Assembly (NCBI GenBank): GCA_015055525.1
Contig: SVHZ01000002.1
Span: forward strand, 1-64,000
Source of the DNA: Clostridiales bacterium
GTDB lineage: Bacteria > Bacillota > Clostridia > Christensenellales > Borkfalkiaceae
DNA: 64,000 nt
Reading direction: 5' to 3'
A program made the position numbers and the translations under genes. This document shows, in pieces, positions 19,484-26,939 of this stretch. The notes beneath the pieces are model-generated. The model was not told where the DNA came from. It worked only from the letters and a program-made list of their open reading frames with translations, and made no database searches. Position 1 is the stretch's first letter. Each line of letters begins with the position of its first letter.

Positions 19484-20158
19484 TTAGTTAGAAGATTTTT
19501 CAGATTGTTTTTCTCTTATAAAAGTTACAGCGGTGTAGAATAAAGAAATTAAAGCGCACGATAAGATAATTCCGCCGATTATATCGGTAAGCCAATGCGC
19601 GCCGGATAAAAGCCTTGTAACAACGGTTGCAAGCATAATAAATCCGCCAACTGCGTAAGCGCCAATTTGCAATTTTTTATTGCTGATAAAGTCTTTTACT
19701 AAAATGAGCGCGGAAGATATAACGCAGAGTGAAAGCAAAGTGTGAGAAGACGGATAAGACGCTTCAAGTTCGCCTTCCATTAAAACGGGGCGGTAGTTGA
19801 TAACGATTACTTCAAACGCAAGGTAGAAAATAAACGTTAAAACGTAGAAACACGCAAGAGCGTAAATTTTAGCGTCAACTTTTTTGAAACTTTTGCCCTT
19901 TATAAGTTGATATAAACCAAGGATAACAAAACAGCCGATAACGATAAAGGTAACAAAACCAAAAACTTCTGATATTTTATAGAAAGTTTCGTTAAAACCG
20001 ATTGCGCTTGCTACTATAAGGTTTAATGAGCAAAAACCTATTTCAGATGCAAACGGACCCGCGTTACATACGCCGACGAATTTAACAAGTAGCGTGAACG
20101 CTATAAAAATTAAAAATAATGCGCCCGTTAAAATTAAATTTGATTTGAGTGTTTTCAT
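19484..20158 (-). CDS. PAP2 superfamily phosphatase
   Basis: SYPSSHT and RLLSGAHWLTDIIGG motifs. Confidence 0.85.
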   Translation of the reverse strand: MKTLKSNLILTGALFLIFIAFTLLVKFVGVCNAGPFASEIGFCSLNLIVASAIGFNETFYKISEVFGFVTFIVIGCFVILGLYQLIKGKSFKKVDAKIYALACFYVLTFIFYLAFEVIVINYRPVLMEGELEASYPSSHTLLSLCVISSALILVKDFISNKKLQIGAYAVGGFIMLATVVTRLLSGAHWLTDIIGGIILSCALISLFYTAVTFIREKQSEKSSN

Positions 20159-20318
20159 AAAAACTCCCTTTTTAGTTCAGTAATAAAATTATATCACGCT
20201 AATTGAACCTAAGTCAACAGGAAAATACTAGGGTATTGACTTTGACGCTCATTTTTGTTATTATATAAATAAGTATGGTATATTATACTTAAATTTTAGT
20301 ATAATAGTTGGGGTAAAA

Positions 20319-22157
20319 ATGAGCAGAAGAAACGAAGTAAAGATAAACCATGAATTTTTTGCTATTTTAGGAGACGTAATAGCAATTTTTTTGTCTGCAT
20401 TTATCGCCATAATCTTGCAAGATAAAGGGCACGTTATTAGTTACCTTGACGTTATTTGGGCAGTTATAAACGTTGTAGTTATCACTTGCTCTTTTCATTT
20501 TTTAGGCTACTATTCTCTCGTGTTCAAGATGTTTAGCGTTAAAGGCGTTGTCAAAACGATATGCTTGATAATAGCCGTTGCAGGTCTTAATCTCTTATTC
20601 GCTTTTATTTCAGGGCTTGGCGTTGTAAACTACGTTGGCGTGCTTTACTTTATGGCGCTTTCAGTAACTTCAACCTTGCTTATTATGTTTATAAGAAAAA
20701 TCGTTCCAGTTGTTCTTTCCAAGTCAAGTAAGAGTAGCAAAACGAGAGTTATGGTCGTTGGCGCGGGCGATGCGGGCGTTCAACTCATCAAAGATATGAT
20801 TGAATTTCGCCACGTTAAATATATCCCCGTTTGCGTAGTTGACGATGACCCTAAAAAGCAAGGCGAGTACGTTGGCGGTGTTAAAGTTTGCGGTACGATT
20901 GACGACGTTAAGGAAGTTGCCGAAAAATACAAGGTAGAAGAAATTTTCGTTTCAATTCCATCTGCAAGCATTAGAACTCGTGAAGAAATCGTTAAAAAGT
21001 GTAAATCTACCGGGTGTATCGTAAAAACGCTCCCCGACGTTGCTGAAGTAGCCAGCGGTAAAATTACCGTTGCTCACTTGCTCCCCGTTGGCGTTGAAGA
21101 ACTTTTAGGTCGTTCTCAAACCAAAGTCGACCTTACTCAGATTAAAGGTTACATTGAAGATAAGGTAGTTTTAGTTACGGGTGGCGGCGGCTCGATTGGT
21201 AGTGAACTCTGCCGTCAAATAGCAACTTTTACTCCAAAACAACTTATAATTTTAGATTATTATGAAAATAACGCCTATGAAATTCAGCAAGAACTTTTAA
21301 GAAAACACCAAGATCTTAACTTGCTCGTTTTGATAGCGAATATTCGTGAAAAAGATAAGATAAGAAAAGTTTTCGATACTTATAGACCGCAAATAGTTTT
21401 CCACGCCGCGGCGCACAAGCACGTTCCACTTATGGAAACAAGCCCTAACGAAGCGGTTAAGAACAACGTTTTTGGAACTCTTAACGTAGCGAGAGCGGCA
21501 GACGAGTTTGAGGTTGAAACTTTCGTTCAAATTTCTACCGATAAAGCAGTTAACCCAACTAACATTATGGGCGCAACTAAGCGCATTTGCGAAATGATAA
21601 TTCAAACTATCGGCAAGCACTCTAAAAAAACCAACTTTGTTGCCGTAAGGTTTGGCAACGTTTTAGGCTCTAACGGTTCGGTAATTCCCTTATTCAAAAA
21701 GCAAATTGAAGAAGGCGGTCCCGTTACCGTAACGCACAAAGATATCGTTAGATATTTTATGACGATAAAAGAGGCTGTATCGTTAGTATTGCAAGCGGGA
21801 GCGTTTGCAAAGCGCGGTCAAATATTCGTTTTAGATATGGGCGCGCCTGTAAAAATTTACGATTTAGCCGAAAACCTTATAAGGCTTTCCGGTTACGAAC
21901 CGCACGTTGACATTGATATTGTTTGCACAGGTCTTCGCCCCGGCGAAAAACTTTACGAAGAAAGGCTTATGGAAGAAGAAGGTTTGCAAAAGACTCAAAA
22001 CGGTTTAATTAGCATAGCAAAGCCTATCGAACTTGACGAAGATCATCTCTGGGCAACTTTAGATAGGTTATATCAAGAAGCTTACGCTGAAACCGACGAT
22101 ATGAAACACTCGGTTAAAGAGCTAGTAGACACCTACACCATTTTTAAGCCTCTTTAA
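20319..22157 (+). CDS. Polysaccharide biosynthesis NDP-sugar epimerase/dehydratase (CapD/PglF-like)
   Basis: N-terminal TM region, two Rossmann folds (VTGGGGSIGSELCRQI), YxxxK-like ISTDKAVNPTNIMGATKR. Confidence 0.92.
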   Translation: MSRRNEVKINHEFFAILGDVIAIFLSAFIAIILQDKGHVISYLDVIWAVINVVVITCSFHFLGYYSLVFKMFSVKGVVKTICLIIAVAGLNLLFAFISGLGVVNYVGVLYFMALSVTSTLLIMFIRKIVPVVLSKSSKSSKTRVMVVGAGDAGVQLIKDMIEFRHVKYIPVCVVDDDPKKQGEYVGGVKVCGTIDDVKEVAEKYKVEEIFVSIPSASIRTREEIVKKCKSTGCIVKTLPDVAEVASGKITVAHLLPVGVEELLGRSQTKVDLTQIKGYIEDKVVLVTGGGGSIGSELCRQIATFTPKQLIILDYYENNAYEIQQELLRKHQDLNLLVLIANIREKDKIRKVFDTYRPQIVFHAAAHKHVPLMETSPNEAVKNNVFGTLNVARAADEFEVETFVQISTDKAVNPTNIMGATKRICEMIIQTIGKHSKKTNFVAVRFGNVLGSNGSVIPLFKKQIEEGGPVTVTHKDIVRYFMTIKEAVSLVLQAGAFAKRGQIFVLDMGAPVKIYDLAENLIRLSGYEPHVDIDIVCTGLRPGEKLYEERLMEEEGLQKTQNGLISIAKPIELDEDHLWATLDRLYQEAYAETDDMKHSVKELVDTYTIFKPL

Positions 22158-22625
22158 GCCGTTATAAACTTCGCAATACTGCGTTAACTGTCAAGCCGTT
22201 GCACTAACAATGACCAACAAGGTCTATTGTTACCGCACCGTCTTGCCGAGCCTTGTCTTGCTTGTTTCTAGCGTCTTAAAATAAGAGCATTTAATATGCT
22301 TAGCATTTTGACTTCGACAACCAAAAAGGTCTATTGTACCCGATAACTTGCCGTCGAGCCTCGCCTAGCTTGTTTCTAACGTCTTAAAATTTTAATCTGT
22401 TATAAGCGTCGTTATACATTGTTACTGCGATTTTTTAACACTTCGTTGACCAGCAAGGTCTAACTCAGCGTTAAAAAATCTTGTGCCTCGTCTAACTCGC
22501 TTCTAACGTCTTAAAATAATAGCATTTAATATGCTTAGCATTTTGACTTCGATGACCAAAAAGGTCTATCTCAGCCTATCGACTTCGTGAGCCTTGCCTA
22601 ATACCCAAACTAACGTCTTAAAATA
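22158..22625 (+). repeat. Four tandem copies (A-D) of an interspersed hairpin repeat family with GACCAANAAGGTC-type apex
   Basis: Units end in (CTAACGTCTTAAAAT)-like sequence; apices at 22212, about 22319, 22448 and 22554. Confidence 0.8.
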
Positions 22626-22638
22626 CTTATTCAACTAA

Positions 22639-22675
22639 ACAAAAAAAAGCACGCGGTTGCGTGCTTTTTGTTTTT
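22639..22675. terminator. Bidirectional terminator
   Basis: AAAAAAAGCACGCGGTTGCGTGCTTTTTG. Confidence 0.8.
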
Positions 22676-23891
22676 ATGATTTTTTAATGAGAACGTTTAA
22701 TATCAGAGCAATAAAAGTTAATGCTAAAAGCATTATAAACGTTACCGTGTAACCGCCCGTGGCTTCGAGAACAGCGTTTGACGCCGTTGCTATAAACGAG
22801 CCTACCATTACGGTAAAAGTCATCAAAGCCATATTGTTTGAAAAATGTTTTAAGCCAAAGTGAGATGACGTGAACGCCGAAGTTATAGTTGGGCAAGCCC
22901 CGTAAGACATACCCGTTAAACAAACCCCAACAACACATAAAACCAACGAATTTATCGAAACGGCAAGTAAAGTTACAGATGCGGCAAGTATTGTTAAAAG
23001 GTTAGCCGAAATCATAGTTTTTTTGCATCCTATAACGTCAAAAACCGCTCCCGTAATAATTCTTCCTATACCGTTGCAAACGGATAATATTCCAACGAGC
23101 GAAACGGCTAAAGTTTCGGGTGCGTTAACTGAAAGAGCCAAGTCTTTTGCAAAACTTATTACCGAACTTCCAACTGCCGCTAAAAACGATATACATATAA
23201 ACGCCATCCAAAACGACGGGCGACAAAGCATTTGTTTAGCCGTTAAATCTTGCGTTATTTCTTGACTTCTTGAGTTGGAAATTTTCTTTTCGGGAAGTGG
23301 GAAATCTTCGCTAGGCTTTTTAAGGATGATGCCCGAAAGAGTTAAAATAACGAAAATTGCCACACCGATTATCACATACGTTGCGCGCCAACCGATTGCG
23401 CTTTTGAACAAAGCGTCCGCCAAGTTTCCAAGAATAAGCGCAGATGCGCCAAACCCCATCATTAAGCATCCTGAACACAAGCCTTTTTTATCTGGAAACC
23501 AAGCGCTTAGCGTTGCAATTACAACGTTATACGAAATTCCTATTCCTACACCTGCTAAAACGCCGTAAGTTAAATAGAGAAGAATAACTGACTTTCCTGA
23601 AAGGATAGCCGTTAATAAAAAGCCTAATAATGATAACGTTCCCGCTAAAATAAGCGCAATTTTATGCCCCAAGCGTTTAGAGATTTGCGCTCCTAAAAGT
23701 CCACCCACGCAAAAAAAAGTCATAGCCAAAGTGAAGTTTAGCGAAAGTTCTGAAACGCCCCAACCAAATTCCGTTGAAAGCGGAGATTTGAGAATTGACC
23801 AAGTGTAGAGAACGCCCGCAAAGAGCATAGCGATTACGCCAACCACCATATACGTCCAGCGAACTGATAATTTTTTATTTGTTTCGTTCAT
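22674..23891 (-). CDS. MFS transporter, OFA (oxalate/formate antiporter-like) family
   Basis: 12-TM MFS with RWTYMVVGVIAMLFAGVLYTWSILKSPLSTEFGW N-terminus. Confidence 0.88.
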   Translation of the reverse strand: MNETNKKLSVRWTYMVVGVIAMLFAGVLYTWSILKSPLSTEFGWGVSELSLNFTLAMTFFCVGGLLGAQISKRLGHKIALILAGTLSLLGFLLTAILSGKSVILLYLTYGVLAGVGIGISYNVVIATLSAWFPDKKGLCSGCLMMGFGASALILGNLADALFKSAIGWRATYVIIGVAIFVILTLSGIILKKPSEDFPLPEKKISNSRSQEITQDLTAKQMLCRPSFWMAFICISFLAAVGSSVISFAKDLALSVNAPETLAVSLVGILSVCNGIGRIITGAVFDVIGCKKTMISANLLTILAASVTLLAVSINSLVLCVVGVCLTGMSYGACPTITSAFTSSHFGLKHFSNNMALMTFTVMVGSFIATASNAVLEATGGYTVTFIMLLALTFIALILNVLIKKS

Positions 23892-23948
23892 AATAAACTC
23901 CTAATTTAACTTTATTATAACAAATAAAAAAACTAAAAACAAGTAAAA

Positions 23949-23982
23949 ACAGACGGCGGAGAAAATTCTCCGCCGTCTGTTT
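23949..23982. terminator. Perfect inverted repeat terminator at the 3' end of the BMC/ParA unit
   Basis: AACAGACGGCGGAGAA (rev) / TTCTCCGCCGTCTGTTTT, 15-16 bp perfect stem. Confidence 0.85.
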
Positions 23983-24035
23983 TGCTGTGTCTAACTGAAT
24001 AAGATCACGTTTGTTGTCAACTATAAGTTGTTTTT

Positions 24036-24353
24036 TTAGAGTAAATAAATGGGAAGTTCTTCGCCACAAGCGTAAGACTTGCCGGGTTTTTCTTCCGCTT
24101 TTTTAGCAGGTTTTTTTGCTACCGTCTTTTTAGCGGTAGTTTTTTTAGCGCTTGGCTTTTTAACTTCTTCTTTTTTAACTTCTTCAGTTTTAGGTTCTTC
24201 TATCTTGTTTTCAACTTGGCTTTCAACCATATTCATAACTTGCTCGCTAGTTGCGCCGATAACCGTGCTATTAACCATATCTGGAGCCTCCGTTTTAACG
24301 TTACTATAACCGTTGTTTTCTACTCTTTTGATTGCATTTTTACCTATTGGCAT
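24036..24353 (-). CDS. Low-complexity Lys/Ala/Glu-rich (histone H1-like) small protein, candidate ParA partner
   Basis: KKPSAKKTTAKKTVAKKPAKKAEEK tract followed by a distinct C-terminal motif SYACGEELPIYLL; overlaps the parA 3' end by 14 nt. Confidence 0.75.
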   Translation of the reverse strand: MPIGKNAIKRVENNGYSNVKTEAPDMVNSTVIGATSEQVMNMVESQVENKIEEPKTEEVKKEEVKKPSAKKTTAKKTVAKKPAKKAEEKPGKSYACGEELPIYLL

Positions 24354-25131
24354 AACTTGTAATCTCCTTTGCGAGCGCGATATATTCTTGCGCGCTACGG
24401 CTATTTTTCTTAAACGCTACTACGGGAACGGAATTATCTTGCGACCACTCGATAGTGCTATCAACTCTAACGTAGGTGTCAAACAATCTAACGCCTTCCA
24501 TTTCTTTGAGCGTTTCAAGTGTTTGTTTGAAATATTTTTTTCTTTCGTCCGCCTTAGTTACGGCAACGCCTAATATTTCAAGTTTAGGCGAAATTTCCTT
24601 TACTTGATTTGTAAAATCAAACATATTTGCTAGCCCAAATAAACCCCACGGGCTTGCTTCAACAGGGATAACTAAATAATCGCTTGAACAAAGAACGTTC
24701 ATAACCCAACCGCCGAGCGTTGGCGGAGCGTCGATTAAAATATAATCGTAATACCCCCTTGCCCTTATCGGTTCGAGTATTTTTTTAAGCACCGTTTCCC
24801 TTTGCCACTTTGCAAAAAGTTCAAATTCAATTCCGCTCATAAGCGAAGATGAGGGGATAAGGTCAAGCCCCTTATAATCAGTTTCTACTATGCAAGAAGA
24901 AAGTTCGGTTTCCCCTTTGATTGCGGAATATATATTTTTACCGCCTTGTGCAAATGAAAGAGCCTTTTCTTCATCAAAGTAAGAAATTGTAAGGTTGAGT
25001 TGCATATCGCCGTCAATCATCAAAACTTTCTTGCCGTCTTGCGCCAAAGCGCAAGCAACGTTAGAACAAGTAGTAGTTTTGCCACTACCACCTTTATTAT
25101 TGGCAAATGCAATAACTTTCGTCTTGCTCAT
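24340..25131 (-). CDS. ParA/Soj-family ATPase
   Basis: Deviant Walker A KGGSGKTTT, Walker A' MIDGDMQLN, DAPPTLGGW; about 16 nt downstream of the EutP/PduV-like gene. Confidence 0.92.
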   Translation of the reverse strand: MSKTKVIAFANNKGGSGKTTTCSNVACALAQDGKKVLMIDGDMQLNLTISYFDEEKALSFAQGGKNIYSAIKGETELSSCIVETDYKGLDLIPSSSLMSGIEFELFAKWQRETVLKKILEPIRARGYYDYILIDAPPTLGGWVMNVLCSSDYLVIPVEASPWGLFGLANMFDFTNQVKEISPKLEILGVAVTKADERKKYFKQTLETLKEMEGVRLFDTYVRVDSTIEWSQDNSVPVVAFKKNSRSAQEYIALAKEITSYANR

Positions 25132-25147
25132 ACTTTCTCCTTTTGAA

Positions 25148-25660
25148 TTATAGTAAATGCGTGTCGAGTTCGCGTTTTTCGGGGTTTGATGTTATAACGG
25201 CTGACTTGTTTGATTTAGGAATAACCTTTTTATTGTCTTCTTTCAAAAAGTCAACGAGTTCGCTTATTCCTTCGCCCGTGATTGCGCTGACGGGGAAAAT
25301 CTTTTTGCAACCTGCAAGTTCAAGCCAGCGCCTAACTCTTTCAACGTTGGCGTCGGGCTTGTCTATTCCCGTAATTATACCTATAGACTCTCTATTTACC
25401 ATACTCGTTAAGCAGGGGGAAAATATTGAGTAAGGCTCGTTTGCCGATAAAACTAAACCAACGACGTCTGCCTCGTACGAGTATAGAGCGAGCGCTCCGC
25501 TCGTTTCACGGCGTTCGGTGTATTCTCCGGGCGTGTCGATAACCTTATCTAGGTAATTGACGTATTGAGTTTTGTAATACTTAATTTCTTCTCCGCGAAG
25601 GGCTTGAGTAAGGGTAGTTTTACCTGCTCCAACTCTTCCGAATAGCATAATTTTTTTCAT
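25148..25660 (-). CDS. pduV: EutP/PduV-like small GTPase of BMC operon
   Basis: MLFGRVGAGKTTLTQAL P-loop, IDTPGEY, TGIDKPDA; context next to BMC shell gene; C-terminal tail of about 25 aa beyond the GTPase fold. Confidence 0.85.
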   Translation of the reverse strand: MKKIMLFGRVGAGKTTLTQALRGEEIKYYKTQYVNYLDKVIDTPGEYTERRETSGALALYSYEADVVGLVLSANEPYSIFSPCLTSMVNRESIGIITGIDKPDANVERVRRWLELAGCKKIFPVSAITGEGISELVDFLKEDNKKVIPKSNKSAVITSNPEKRELDTHLL

Positions 25661-26019
25661 TAGGTTTTAGTAACGTCGCAACAAATATATCCGAGTTTAT
25701 TCTTAAAATAATCGTTGATTGCGTTAAACGCCGCTTCAACGGAAGAAACGCTACCGGTAATTATCAAAGTACCTGTAAATCTATCAACGAACCCGATTTC
25801 CGCGCCAGATGATTTCATAGCGATATCCGCAGCGATTACCGCGCTTTCATAAGGGATAACCGTGAACACGCCGATTGCCGAACGTGTATAATCAACCCTT
25901 GGGTCAAGCCCGAGTTTAACGTAGAGCGATTCTCCGGGGTTTGCAATAATATGACAAAGAGTTATCTGTTTACCAGGAACGAACTCTTGTATAATTCTCA
26001 TTTTGTCGTGCATTTCCAT
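25660..26019 (-). CDS. pduU: Circularly permuted BMC-H shell protein (PduU/EutS-like)
   Basis: RIIQEFVPGKQITLCHIIANP...AIGVFTVIPYESAVIAADIAMKSSGAEIGFVDRFTGTLIITGSVSSVEAA. Confidence 0.92.
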   Translation of the reverse strand: MEMHDKMRIIQEFVPGKQITLCHIIANPGESLYVKLGLDPRVDYTRSAIGVFTVIPYESAVIAADIAMKSSGAEIGFVDRFTGTLIITGSVSSVEAAFNAINDYFKNKLGYICCDVTKT

Positions 26020-26033
26020 AATAAAACCTCAAC

Positions 26034-26145
26034 TTTTAGCCAAAGGCTAAAAATATCACTTGCCGATAGGCAAATATCACTTCGCCCATGGCGAAATATC
26101 ACTTTTTCGTAAAACGAAAAAAGATAACTGTTTACAAAGTAAACT
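26034..26145. repeat. Array of five short distinct hairpins separated by ATATCAC/GTGATAT-type linkers
   Basis: TTTTAGCCAAAGGCTAAAA-ATATCAC-TTGCCGATAGGCAA-ATATCAC-TTCGCCCATGGCGAA-ATATCAC-TTTTTCGTAAAACGAAAAAA-GATAAC-TGTTTACAAAGTAAACT. Confidence 0.85.
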
Positions 26146-26931
26146 TTAGCCTCCAATTTGAATTTTAAGACCGCTTTCTTCAGCAACGGACTTTAAGTAT
26201 TCCATTTTCTCTTTGGTTGGCGGTTCAATATCTTCAAGCGAGTATTTTCTTCCTAAGCCTGAATACTTATCAAAGCCAAGCCTATGATAGGGGAGAAGAT
26301 GATGCTCTTTAACGCCGGGGAGCGAACTTGCAAACTTTGAAATTGCCTTTATCTCTTCCGCCGTGTCGTTAAAAGTTGGAATAACGGGGGTTCTTATAAT
26401 AAGTTCAACGCCACTATTAGCAACTTTTTTAGCATTTTCTAAAATTCTCTCGTTAGGAGCAGTAGTAAACTCCTTGTGCTTGTTAGAATTGATATGCTTT
26501 ATATCCATAAGGCAAAGGTCGAGATAGGGAAGAATTTCTTCAATATGCTCTTGCGGTGCGTTCAAAGTTGTTTCGATAGCCGTGTGAAGACCTTCGGCTT
26601 TAAGCGCCCTTAACAAATCTCTTGCAAATTCCGGTTGAGCAAGAACTTCGCCACCAGATAACGTAACACCGCCACCACTTCTTCTATAATATGGAACGTC
26701 TAATAAAATTTCGGGGATAAGGTCTTTAACTAAAACGTCTTTTCCAACGATTTTTTTAACGCCCGCCTCGAACATTTCTTCAATCTCGTAACTTTGAGAT
26801 TCGGGATTACAACACCACGCGCAACGCATATAACAACCCTTGAAAAACACGATTGTTCTTATGCCCGGTCCATCGTGAATAGAGAACCGTTGAATATTAA
26901 ATATTCTGCCTGAGGTGTTTAAGTAATCCAT
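26146..26931 (-). CDS. Glycyl radical enzyme activating enzyme (radical SAM)
   Basis: FKGCYMRCAWCCNPE (CxxxCxxC), SGGEVLAQPEF, adjacent to glycyl radical enzyme. Confidence 0.93.
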   Translation of the reverse strand: MDYLNTSGRIFNIQRFSIHDGPGIRTIVFFKGCYMRCAWCCNPESQSYEIEEMFEAGVKKIVGKDVLVKDLIPEILLDVPYYRRSGGGVTLSGGEVLAQPEFARDLLRALKAEGLHTAIETTLNAPQEHIEEILPYLDLCLMDIKHINSNKHKEFTTAPNERILENAKKVANSGVELIIRTPVIPTFNDTAEEIKAISKFASSLPGVKEHHLLPYHRLGFDKYSGLGRKYSLEDIEPPTKEKMEYLKSVAEESGLKIQIGG

Positions 26932-26939
26932 AGTTAAAA

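Noticed and set aside
26034-26145. Possible CRISPR array (constant linkers with variable units)
   Set aside because: Repeats are only about 7 nt and the variable units are themselves palindromes; no cas genes nearby.
25998-26186. 62-aa minus-strand ORF MLKKAVLKFKLEAKVYFVN...
   Set aside because: Runs through the hairpin array and overlaps the ends of two well-supported genes; no RBS evidence.
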